Below are positions 7,869 through 14,334 of a stretch of 14,547 bases of DNA, piece by piece (position 1 is the stretch's first letter; each line of letters begins with the position of its first letter). Position numbers and translations under genes: made by a program. The notes under the pieces were generated by a model, which ran no database searches, had not been told where the DNA came from, and saw nothing but the letters and a program-made list of their open reading frames with translations. The DNA comes from Flavobacteriales bacterium UBA6049 (lineage in GTDB: Bacteria > Bacteroidota > Bacteroidia > Flavobacteriales_G > Salibacteraceae): the NCBI GenBank assembly GCA_002429085.1, contig DIYR01000209.1, positions 1-14,547 on the forward strand. Reading direction: 5' to 3'.

Positions 7869-7889
7869 CCAAGTTGGACCCAATTGGAC
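7869..7889. promoter_or_regulatory. Tandem operator-like repeat in the divergent gap
   Basis: Two adjacent near-identical units, CCAAGTTGGAC (7869-7879) and CCAATTGGAC (7880-7889), sit between the EamA and DUF697 start codons. Each unit contains a small palindrome, and the TTGGAC elements repeat with a 10-base spacing, close to one helical turn. This fits a binding site for a dimeric regulator that acts on both divergent units, but no consensus promoter is visible beside it. Confidence 0.4.
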
Positions 7890-7925
7890 TTACAACAGGA
7901 TATTGGTTATTTCTACATTGCATTT

Positions 7926-8777
7926 ATGAAATTACTCAGAAGACTTATCTTTCTCTTTTCGCTTTCTCTTTTTTACTTCATTTTTAGGGAATTCATGCAG
8001 CTTTATGTATTCCTGAATACTGTAGACCCAAACTTTGCTAAAATTGTTCTTGGGGGAATAGCAGTTTTAATATCTTATTATCTAATCGTGCCAGGCATAA
8101 GGATACTTCGATTACCAGCTTTTGGTCCCGTTTCAGAAAAAAACCAAGAGAAGAAGCTAATTGAATTTAGAATAAGCCGAATGAAATTAAACCCAATTAT
8201 TGTTGAAAATAATATTAACGTTTCAAACACTTCGAAAGACGAATTAGAACGATTAAATGAAGTTTTAAAAAAGCATACTAAAGATATTCGACATAAGTTT
8301 ATTCAAAGAGTATTTACTGGAACTACGATAGCTCAAAATGGCTTTGTTGATGCAATCATAATTCTGTATTGTTCAATTTCCATGGTCAAGGAAATATTTG
8401 AGTCTTTCAATGGTCGTGGGTCAATTAGTGATTTAATAACCCTTTCGCGAACCATTATTACTGCAATAGCAATGGGTGGTTCAGATGTTGCTGAACAAGG
8501 TGCAGAAAGTGCTATTGAATCAATTTCTCAGTTAAGTGGAAAATCTTTAGAAGCTATTCCATTCGCAGGTGCAGCGGCAAAATCTGTAGCTGATGGTTAT
8601 TTTAATGCCATTCTAATATCAAGAATTGGACTTATAACAGAAAATTATTGTTCAATGACATATTTATCAAAACCTTCGGAAATCTATCCTTCATACTCAA
8701 AGGTCTTGGCAGAAACAAGAGCCATCGTAAGTAACCCAATATCATCGTTATTTTCACGATTTAAGAAAAAAGGTTAA
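7926..8777 (+). CDS. DUF697/YcjF-like membrane protein
   Basis: The protein has 283 residues and no established function. Two N-terminal membrane segments (about 7-28 and 37-60) are followed by a charged region (70-130). Residues about 132-242 have the layout of the DUF697/YcjF family: FVDAIIILYCSISMVKEI, then FNGRGSISDL, a glycine-rich hydrophobic part, and a closing YFNAILISRIGL. In other bacteria DUF697 occurs alone or fused behind GTPase domains. No GTPase partner is near here; mnmE lies 2.8 kb away and is unrelated. The start is ATG 7926. A longer frame to 7860 would run into the operator-like repeat and lacks better signals. A small membrane protein begins 12 bases after the stop, so the two are probably co-transcribed. 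The family match is from memory and moderate. Confidence 0.75.
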   Translation: MKLLRRLIFLFSLSLFYFIFREFMQLYVFLNTVDPNFAKIVLGGIAVLISYYLIVPGIRILRLPAFGPVSEKNQEKKLIEFRISRMKLNPIIVENNINVSNTSKDELERLNEVLKKHTKDIRHKFIQRVFTGTTIAQNGFVDAIIILYCSISMVKEIFESFNGRGSISDLITLSRTIITAIAMGGSDVAEQGAESAIESISQLSGKSLEAIPFAGAAAKSVADGYFNAILISRIGLITENYCSMTYLSKPSEIYPSYSKVLAETRAIVSNPISSLFSRFKKKG

Positions 8778-8789
8778 AAATCACCTATC

Positions 8790-9116
8790 ATGATTAAAAA
8801 CCTAAAAAGGAAGATTTTCATTCTTTTAACCACCCTTTTAATCTTCGTTCTTCTGTTGAATGAGCTGATTGATCAACTCTTTAGTAACCTTCTTAATCCA
8901 ATAATTGAAATACTGTTTATGAAAACTGTTCTACCAATTATTATCTTCATTGCAGTATTGTTGTTCGAGGCAAAAAAAATGGTGAATAAGAACGGAGTAA
9001 TTGTTGATTCTAATTGGTTTGGAATACATAAAGCGAGTAGATTTTTAAGAATTCTAATACGAGTAGTTGTATATGGATATTTTATAAGTTTCCTGAATAA
9101 CATTTGGTTCAGGTGA
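8790..9116 (+). CDS. Small membrane protein of unknown function
   Basis: The 108-residue product has a basic N-terminus (MIKNLKRK) and three hydrophobic segments, about residues 9-27, 44-61 and 88-106. A short charged loop (KKMVNKNG) lies between the second and third. I do not recognise the family. The gene starts 12 bases after the DUF697 stop in the same direction, which suggests one transcript and a partner role in the membrane. The base composition is AT-rich like its neighbour. Confidence 0.65.
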   Translation: MIKNLKRKIFILLTTLLIFVLLLNELIDQLFSNLLNPIIEILFMKTVLPIIIFIAVLLFEAKKMVNKNGVIVDSNWFGIHKASRFLRILIRVVVYGYFISFLNNIWFR

Positions 9117-9206
9117 AAGCATTGTACGAACTCCACCTCCAACCTGAATTATTCATTAGAAATTCTTGGTAGTCAATACATCAGCTTGTTTGTGCGAAAA
9201 AATTGA

Positions 9207-9220
9207 ACAAACGAAAAGTT
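9207..9220 (+). repeat. 14-base direct repeat, right copy
   Basis: ACAAACGAAAAGTT is identical to bases 5525-5538. It lies 90 bases after the small membrane protein gene, so with the left copy it encloses the whole module of four genes. Part of this copy (ACAAACGA) can also pair with TTGTTTGT at 9186-9193, which gives a weak hairpin. The role as an insertion boundary is not proven. Confidence 0.45.
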
Positions 9221-9240
9221 TTAAGCTAGTTTAAACTCGA

Positions 9241-9273
9241 ATGTCCCTCTTGTTATATTGTCAGTTTAAATGA
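9241..9273 (+). other. Ten-codon minimal ORF before the hairpins, possible leader peptide
   Basis: ATG 9241 opens a frame of ten codons (MSLLLYCQFK) that stops at TGA 9271-9273, six bases before the competing hairpins at 9279-9358. The arrangement of short ORF, hairpin and terminator is that of an attenuator. There is no visible ribosome site and short ORFs are common by chance, so this is only a candidate. Confidence 0.15.
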
Positions 9274-9278
9274 AGTAA

Positions 9279-9307
9279 AAAGTAACAGAATCAGCAACAG
9301 TTACTTT
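9279..9307 (+). promoter_or_regulatory. Hairpin that competes with the terminator stem
   Basis: AAAGTAAC (9279-9286) pairs perfectly with GTTACTTT (9300-9307) around a 13-base loop. The loop holds AGAATCAG, the 5' arm of the following terminator, and the 3' arm takes the first bases of its second stem. The two folds exclude each other, or could form a strained pseudoknot. Confidence 0.4.
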
Positions 9308-9358
9308 AATAAAAGATAAGCACCACTTTTTAAAACTGAAACTGATTCTCTTTTTTTT
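9287..9358 (+). terminator. Long structured terminator before the PagL-like gene
   Basis: AGAATCAG (9287-9294) pairs with CTGATTCT (9342-9349). After a 3x3 internal loop, CAGTT (9298-9302) pairs with AACTG (9334-9338). Further in, TTA/TAA and AAAAG (9311-9315) with CTTTT (9326-9330) close a 10-base loop. C and eight T residues follow. It may simply end the DUF697 transcript 170 bases upstream, be the 3' end of a small RNA, or control the next gene. The rest of the gap 9117-9433 shows only a weak inverted repeat TTCAGGT/ACCTGAA (9108-9114, 9142-9148) and no consensus promoter. Confidence 0.7.
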
Positions 9359-9433
9359 ATCTATTGGCGATTTCTAAGTTAGAAGCTTGCAATACCTATA
9401 TTCGCTATTCAATCAACTGAATGAGCTGAATAA

Positions 9434-10615
9434 ATGTCTTTTTACATACCAACTTGGTCGTTTATCTCTACTACTCTATTCTTGGCATGTTGCTTTTTCA
9501 GTTTGCAAAGTTCATGTCAAACTCATCGCATTTCTGGATCGGTTGGTGCAGGACACATTCTATCTATTTATCCTGATTTCCCTGAAACAAATGGAGCTTT
9601 TGGTCTTCAACTCGATTGGTTAACGAGCAACCATAATTTCAATGATGAATACGCCTATCGCAAACCTGAGTATGGCTTATCTGTGAGTTACTTTGATTTA
9701 GGAAATGATAGAATTCTAGGGAAATGTATTGGACTTCAAGGTAACTTTCAAACTTTCCATCCATTAGGAAAACGTGCCGAATGGAACATTGGTTTTGCTT
9801 TTGGTGGTGCTTATTTTACCGAATCTTACGACTACATTTCGAATACTGAAAACATCATGAGTGGTTCTGCATGGTCGTTCATGGCAACAGGAAATATGGG
9901 CATTCGTGTTCCACTTAACGAATCGTGGAAATTTGTGTCTAACGTTAAATTTCACCACACAAGTAACGCTCACCTTGTGTTACCTAATGTAGGCATGAAT
10001 ATGCTTATGCTAGATGCTGGTTTGAGCTACACGATTCAAGAATCAATAAAGAGTGATACAATTACTTACAAACAATATACTCCAACCTTTCAACCATACA
10101 TAAGAGGATTTTACGGATTGAATGAGTTAGGAGAAACTACCCGACCAACCAACGGCCCGCGTTATTACAAGGTGGGAACTGCTATTGGAATCAACTATCA
10201 TTGGAGACCAGCTCACAACCTATCTGCAGAACTAGTAATGTACTATGATGACGCCAATTACACCTACCTTCTACTAACAGAAGATTCGGAATATGAAGCC
10301 ACAAGATCTAACGCCTCTGCTGCCATGTTGTTAGTAGGACATGAGTTCTTGTTTGGAAGGTTTGGATTCATTACGCAATTAGGAATAAACTTGCACAATC
10401 CTGGACTTGATCAAATAACCAACGACTTATCTGAGCCTTCTACCGCAGATAAAATTGGCCGATGGATTCCTGGCAGGTTTTGTATGACTTTTTATCCTCT
10501 GGGAAGAAACGTTCCGTATGTTATTCCTATGCTACATGCAGGAGTTAAAACTCATTTGGGGGGTGCAGATTTCTTAGAAGTTGGCTTGGCCTTAGAGCTA
10601 GGGAAAATCAACTAA
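9434..10615 (+). CDS. Acyloxyacyl hydrolase, PagL-like lipid A deacylase
   Basis: This is a predicted outer membrane beta-barrel enzyme of the PagL/acyloxyacyl hydrolase group, which removes the 3-O-linked acyl chain from lipid A. The 393-residue protein begins with a signal peptide (hydrophobic core about residues 10-24). Residues 174-185, HHTSNAHLVLPN, contain the PagL motif HxSNA with H175, S177 and N178 at the catalytic positions. The surrounding sequence alternates aromatic and polar residues as barrel strands do. It is about twice as long as classical PagL; a second barrel-like part (about 215-390) follows the motif, a size I recall for Bacteroidota members. ATG 9434 precedes the signal peptide directly. 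No other lipid A gene is adjacent. Its last 18 bases overlap the end of the convergent lipoprotein gene. The enzymatic activity is inferred from the motif. Confidence 0.82.
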   Translation: MSFYIPTWSFISTTLFLACCFFSLQSSCQTHRISGSVGAGHILSIYPDFPETNGAFGLQLDWLTSNHNFNDEYAYRKPEYGLSVSYFDLGNDRILGKCIGLQGNFQTFHPLGKRAEWNIGFAFGGAYFTESYDYISNTENIMSGSAWSFMATGNMGIRVPLNESWKFVSNVKFHHTSNAHLVLPNVGMNMLMLDAGLSYTIQESIKSDTITYKQYTPTFQPYIRGFYGLNELGETTRPTNGPRYYKVGTAIGINYHWRPAHNLSAELVMYYDDANYTYLLLTEDSEYEATRSNASAAMLLVGHEFLFGRFGFITQLGINLHNPGLDQITNDLSEPSTADKIGRWIPGRFCMTFYPLGRNVPYVIPMLHAGVKTHLGGADFLEVGLALELGKIN

Positions 10616-11569
10616 ATAGATTTTACCATTATCTGCAGTGAGTAAAATTTGCTCATTACTCCATTCAATAGCATCGGTAAAATCAACATCCTCTATCAAT
10701 ACTCCGCCCGAAATAGATCCGTTCTTATGAACCCAAGCAACATTACCTTGCTTCCCTACCGATACATGCGTAAACGTTGGATGATCTATCTCTACCAACC
10801 TAGTTAAATACCTCGGATTACCTTCGACAGAAAGTTTCGTGAATTCGCTGTAGCTTGAGTGAGCCCTGTAAAACTCTCCTGTAAAAGCACATGTTAAACT
10901 CCCAGCGGCACCTGTTAGCAATACATGATCTAAGCGCTGACGTTTCCAATTTAATCCATCTTGACTGGTAACAACAATACCATTACCAACAGCTGCAACA
11001 TCGCCTCCTTGGGCTAGAGAAATCGCATGTACTTCATTCGCAAACTCAGAGGGCTGCCAAGAACTTCCAGAGTCTGAACTCACATAGGTGTATCCGAATT
11101 GAAAATCTCCACCTCCACTCATAATCCACTTGGTAGAATCTATCAAGATTTGGCGTAAGGGTAGCTTATACTGATCATTTACCCAATTTACTTCTTGAAA
11201 AAAGTGATAGTCAAACTGTGTTAAAGAATCTGAGTATATAATTTGGGCCTCATCAGAACCAAAAATGTACTGACCTCCTGTAAATGCAACACAGTAAAGA
11301 GGAAAATCAAAATCACCTTTTACCAATTTCGTATTTGAAAGATTGTTGTCAGTCTCAATAACAAACCCTTTTCCCTTGACGTCTCCCCCAACAAACACAA
11401 AGCCTGTAGGAGTTTTCGTTACATCTCGAATAACGGCTGAGGTAGGCAAAGAAATGGTGCTGTACGCTATATCTAGATCATCGGGTTTAGCACATCCAAA
11501 TAGCAATATTTGAAAGGCTGTTAACATCCAAGCGAACCACTTAGTTTTGCAACTCGTTAAAACTTCCAT
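10598..11569 (-). CDS. Lipoprotein with Asp-box (BNR) repeats, probable beta-propeller
   Basis: This 323-residue predicted lipoprotein has the lipobox LFGC at Cys26. The mature part shows two Asp-box motifs, SSDSGSSW (164-171) and TSQDGLNW (201-208), and many short GG-rich beta repeats, as in BNR/sialidase-type propellers. No sialidase active-site set (arginine triad, RIP motif) is visible, so a glycosidase role is not supported; binding or scaffold roles are possible. I chose ATG 11569; the in-frame GTG at 11575 is two codons earlier, and ATG 11527 would leave too short a signal peptide. The 3' end overlaps the PagL-like gene by 18 bases, tail to tail, and the 5' end is 28 bases from the mnmE start. 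The surface location is inferred. Confidence 0.82.
   Translation of the reverse strand: MEVLTSCKTKWFAWMLTAFQILLFGCAKPDDLDIAYSTISLPTSAVIRDVTKTPTGFVFVGGDVKGKGFVIETDNNLSNTKLVKGDFDFPLYCVAFTGGQYIFGSDEAQIIYSDSLTQFDYHFFQEVNWVNDQYKLPLRQILIDSTKWIMSGGGDFQFGYTYVSSDSGSSWQPSEFANEVHAISLAQGGDVAAVGNGIVVTSQDGLNWKRQRLDHVLLTGAAGSLTCAFTGEFYRAHSSYSEFTKLSVEGNPRYLTRLVEIDHPTFTHVSVGKQGNVAWVHKNGSISGGVLIEDVDFTDAIEWSNEQILLTADNGKIYLVDFP
11542..11549 (+). promoter_or_regulatory. Candidate -7 element of the mnmE promoter
   Basis: TAGTTTTG matches TAnnTTTG exactly and lies 48 bases before the mnmE ATG, inside the first codons of the divergent lipoprotein gene. No good -33 element is found at the expected distance. Confidence 0.35.
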
Positions 11570-11576
11570 TTCCACC

Positions 11577-11603
11577 CAAATGTAATAGAAACCAAGTATG
11601 CAA
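11577..11603 (-). promoter_or_regulatory. Candidate promoter of the Asp-box lipoprotein gene
   Basis: On the minus strand TACATTTG (11577-11584) fits TAnnTTTG. TTG (11601-11603) lies 16 bases upstream, slightly short, inside the mnmE start region. Transcription would begin within a few bases of ATG 11569, so the message would be nearly leaderless. Confidence 0.3.
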
Positions 11604-12974
11604 TCAGATACTATTTGTGCGTTAGCTACAGCTCCTGGAGTTGGTGCTATTTCTGTAATCAGACTTTCTGGTCCACAATCCTTTGATATCGTTCAATCTG
11701 TTTTCTCTAAAAGTGGCTTATCTACAAAAGATTCGCACACTATTCATTTTGGTACCATTCAGCAAGATCAAGCGATTTTAGATGAGGTGTTGGTTTCTTT
11801 GTTTAGGGGTCCTAACTCATACACAGGAGAAGATGTAATAGAAGTATCCTGTCATGGATCTCCTTATATCCGCCAACAAATCATTCAATTGTTTATTGAT
11901 AAAGGAGCCCGAATGGCAGAAGCTGGTGAGTTTACCATGCGTGCTTTCTTAAACGGCAAGTTAGACTTAAGTCAAGCTGAAGCAGTTGCCGATTTAATTG
12001 CTAGCGATTCTGCAGCAAGCCATCAATTAGCGATGCAGCAAATGCGTGGTGGATTCTCTAAGCAAATTGCTGATTTACGTGAGCGATTGATCCACTTTGC
12101 TTCTATGATTGAATTAGAGCTTGATTTTGGTGAAGAAGATGTGGAATTTGCCAATCGTGATGACTTAAGAGCTTTGTTGATTGAGGTACATAAGCTCACC
12201 CAAAAACTCATTGATAGTTTTAAGGTTGGTAACGTATTGAAAAATGGCGTTCCAGTAGTAATTGCAGGAAAACCAAACGCAGGAAAGTCTACCCTACTCA
12301 ACCAACTGTTGAACGAAGAAAGAGCCATTGTATCTAACATTGCTGGAACTACGCGTGATGTAATTGAAGACGAAGTTGCCATTGATGGCTTAGTATTCCG
12401 ATTTATTGATACAGCAGGTATTCGTGAAACAGAAGATGAAATTGAAGCCATAGGTGTTCAGCGAACACTTGAAAAAATTCAATCTGCTGCTATTGTCTTA
12501 TACCTATTTGATGTGAACTCCTATTCTCGCGAAGAGTTAATAGCCGTTCGTGATCGTTTACATGCACAAATGGGTGATCAGCGAGTGCCATTAATTTTAG
12601 GTGGTAACAAAACCGACCTAGGTAACCAAACTCAGGTAGAACAAACATTTGAGGGCATTGACGATGTTATCTACATCTCTGCTAAAGCAGATCATGGTTT
12701 AGATGAATTGAGAAAACAATTGGTAGAAAAAGTGATGAATGAAACGGCTTCATCTCAAGATGTGGTAGTTAGTAATAGTCGTCATTATGCCTCACTCACC
12801 AAAGCCAATGAAGCACTACTTCAAGGGTTAACAGGGTTAGACAATGGCATTACGGGTGACTTTATTGCAATGGACATCAGGCAAGCATTACATCACTTAG
12901 GTGAACTAACAGGGCAAATAACTACTGATGATTTACTAGGTAATATATTTAGCAAGTTTTGTATTGGGAAGTGA
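11598..12974 (+). CDS. mnmE: tRNA uridine-5-carboxymethylaminomethyl(34) synthesis GTPase MnmE
   Basis: MnmE works with MnmG to modify the wobble uridine 34 of certain tRNAs, in the cytosol. The 458-residue protein is complete and of normal length. It has the N-terminal tetrahydrofolate-binding domain (about 1-118), helical parts, and an inserted G domain with G1 GKPNAGKS (224-231), G2 TTRD (251-254), G3 DTAG (271-274) and G4 NKTD (337-340). It ends in FCIGK, whose C455 is the conserved cysteine of the family. ATG 11598 gives the canonical start MQSDTICALATAPGVGAIS. mnmG is not in the window. The start is only 28 bases from the ATG of the divergent lipoprotein gene. The 3' end is a known kind of integration site in other bacteria, but no second copy is seen here. 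Confidence 0.97.
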   Translation: MQSDTICALATAPGVGAISVIRLSGPQSFDIVQSVFSKSGLSTKDSHTIHFGTIQQDQAILDEVLVSLFRGPNSYTGEDVIEVSCHGSPYIRQQIIQLFIDKGARMAEAGEFTMRAFLNGKLDLSQAEAVADLIASDSAASHQLAMQQMRGGFSKQIADLRERLIHFASMIELELDFGEEDVEFANRDDLRALLIEVHKLTQKLIDSFKVGNVLKNGVPVVIAGKPNAGKSTLLNQLLNEERAIVSNIAGTTRDVIEDEVAIDGLVFRFIDTAGIRETEDEIEAIGVQRTLEKIQSAAIVLYLFDVNSYSREELIAVRDRLHAQMGDQRVPLILGGNKTDLGNQTQVEQTFEGIDDVIYISAKADHGLDELRKQLVEKVMNETASSQDVVVSNSRHYASLTKANEALLQGLTGLDNGITGDFIAMDIRQALHHLGELTGQITTDDLLGNIFSKFCIGK

Positions 12975-13442
12975 TTATATTCAATTAGTTATCTAAACCC
13001 TTCTCTTGCTTTTAGGCAGTTTTCACTTCCTTTTCTTGTTGCTGAACAGAGTAATCATCTTGTTAGCAACAAATTTGGAGACAGCTACCAGTCAAAATAT
13101 CCATCACAAAACAGCCGAAGGATACATTACCGATTTCTGCAAATCTGGTCTCATACACTGTGAGCCTCAGGATAGCTATGTAAATACCTCAGTTGGGGAT
13201 GTTAAGGTATGCTGATCCTCGGTATCCTCCGTTTCCTGAAATACTCAATCATCTTTAGGTCTATTAGATTTATCATTTTTTACTATTTCTTCTCACAGTA
13301 GTGATTATCAATGCATGTCCATTTCTTAAAGTAGCCATAAATACACAATTCCCGAATAAGTATACAAACAGTCAGAATTCGTATAATAATCCCAATTAAA
13401 GCGGCCCATATAATTGTATTGTAATTAAAAACACAATGAATT
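12975..13442. other. 468-base stretch without a convincing gene
   Basis: The stretch lies between mnmE and the dehydrogenase gene. A plus-strand frame of 69 codons (13006-13215, TTG start) and a minus-strand hydrophobic frame (13283-13471, whose only ATG is inside the next gene) are the longest ORFs. Neither has a family likeness, a promoter or a plausible start. The only clear structure is the hairpin at 13036-13072. A partial -7 box TATAATTG (13409-13416, one mismatch) precedes the dehydrogenase, without a -33. The stretch may be a remnant of lost genes. Confidence 0.5.
13036..13072 (+). other. Inverted repeat downstream of mnmE
   Basis: TTGTTGCT (13036-13043) pairs with AGCAACAA (13065-13072). 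After a bulged G, AACA (13045-13048) pairs with TGTT (13061-13064) around a 12-base loop. No T tract follows on either strand, so it is not a typical terminator, though it could end or protect the mnmE message 62 bases after its stop. Confidence 0.4.
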
Positions 13443-14264
13443 ATGAGTGCTAATAAAACAGTTTTAATCACAGGAACATCATCAGGAATTGGGAAAGCTG
13501 CGGCTAAAATTTTTCAAGCCCATAGCTGGAATGTTATTGCGACAATGCGGACGCCTGAAAAAGAAACCGAGTTAACTCAATTCGAAAATGTATTGGTCGA
13601 AGAGTTGGATGTCACCAAGCAAGAAACCATTGATAATGCAATAGCAAAAGGTATTGAAAGATTTGGAAAAATTGATGTGATTATCAATAACGCAGGATTT
13701 GGCATGATGGGACCTGTAGAGGCCTCTTCAGAAGAACTAATGCAAAGTATTTTCGATGTAAATGTGTTTGGTACTATCAGAGCTACTAAGGCCATATTGC
13801 CTCATTTCAGAGCGAACAAAAGCGGAATGGTATTAAATGTAACATCTATGGTGGGCAGAGCAGGGTTTCCGCTACAAGGTTTATATCAGTCGACCAAGCA
13901 TGCCGTAGAAGGCTTTACAGATTCTATGCAATATGAGTTAAGAGCGTTAGGTATTGATGTGAAACTGGTGGAGCCAGGAGGAGTTGCTACCGAATTCATT
14001 AACAGCATACAAATGACTGGCGATCATGATGTTGAAGCTTACAAAACACTCATGGCAAAATACGGTGAAGCGGTACAAGCTTATATGGACAAATTAAGTA
14101 CATCAGAAACTATTGGTCAAGTGGTTTATGAAGCAGCTACCGATGGAACAGATCAATTAAGATATCTGGCAGGAGAAGATGCTAAGCAGATTATAGGTGC
14201 CCGCCATCAAATGGACGATAAGGCATTTTATGAAATGGTTTCAACACAATTTGGTTTAGCATAA
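13443..14264 (+). CDS. Short-chain dehydrogenase/reductase, substrate unknown
   Basis: This is a cytosolic classical SDR of 273 residues. The motifs are complete: cofactor loop TGTSSGIG (10-17), NNAG (82-85), and the catalytic residues N107, S135, Y148 and K152 in YQSTK. ATMR (33-36) at the end of the second strand places a basic residue where NADPH-dependent members carry one, so NADP is the likelier cofactor. The C-terminal part (about 190-273) is longer than in FabG and differs from it, so this is an oxidoreductase of the type often found with retinol- or ketone-like substrates. The substrate cannot be stated. ATG 13443 gives the standard N-terminus. An out-of-frame ATG at 13436 makes a five-codon overlapping frame, probably without meaning. 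The next gene starts 70 bases after the stop, in the same direction. Confidence 0.9.
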   Translation: MSANKTVLITGTSSGIGKAAAKIFQAHSWNVIATMRTPEKETELTQFENVLVEELDVTKQETIDNAIAKGIERFGKIDVIINNAGFGMMGPVEASSEELMQSIFDVNVFGTIRATKAILPHFRANKSGMVLNVTSMVGRAGFPLQGLYQSTKHAVEGFTDSMQYELRALGIDVKLVEPGGVATEFINSIQMTGDHDVEAYKTLMAKYGEAVQAYMDKLSTSETIGQVVYEAATDGTDQLRYLAGEDAKQIIGARHQMDDKAFYEMVSTQFGLA

Positions 14265-14282
14265 TTGTCTATAAAACTACAA

Positions 14283-14317
14283 ACAAAGAATACAGGTAAA
14301 TCACTTGTATTCTTTGT
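14283..14317. terminator. Perfect 12-base hairpin after the dehydrogenase gene
   Basis: ACAAAGAATACA (14283-14294) pairs perfectly with TGTATTCTTTGT (14306-14317) around an 11-base loop. On the plus strand it is followed by A residues, so it is not a classic terminator for the dehydrogenase. On the minus strand it is followed by TTTGTAGTTTTA, which would suit a minus-strand transcript that I do not see. Confidence 0.45.
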
Positions 14318-14334
14318 AAAAAAGTAGGGAAACT

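Noticed and set aside
7827..7883. Longer start of the EamA transporter at ATG 7883
   Set aside because: It adds a polar stretch before the first membrane helix and would cover the operator-like repeat. It is not excluded by the sequence.
7860..7925. Longer start of the DUF697-like protein at 7860
   Set aside because: The 22 extra residues are polar, overlap the divergent gap and lack a better start signal than ATG 7926 before the membrane helix.
9279..9349. Stable H-type pseudoknot from the two competing stems
   Set aside because: There would be no linker between the first strands of the two 8-base stems, so both can hardly form fully at once. Alternative folds are the better reading.
9387..9623. 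Plus-strand ORF of 78 codons that overlaps the PagL-like gene
   Set aside because: The frame conflicts with the signal peptide of the PagL-like gene and shows no family likeness.
10598..11569. Sialidase from the Asp-box motifs
   Set aside because: Only Asp boxes are visible. The catalytic arginines and other active-site motifs of sialidases are not seen.
12023..12451. Minus-strand ORF of 142 codons inside mnmE
   Set aside because: It is a serine-rich shadow on the opposite strand of a clear mnmE gene.
13006..13215. Plus-strand ORF of 69 codons after mnmE
   Set aside because: TTG start, no ribosome site or promoter, no recognisable family, and it runs through the hairpin at 13036-13072.
13283..13471. 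Minus-strand hydrophobic ORF of 62 codons
   Set aside because: Its only ATG lies inside the dehydrogenase gene and no signal supports it. Hydrophobic products are common by chance in AT-rich DNA.
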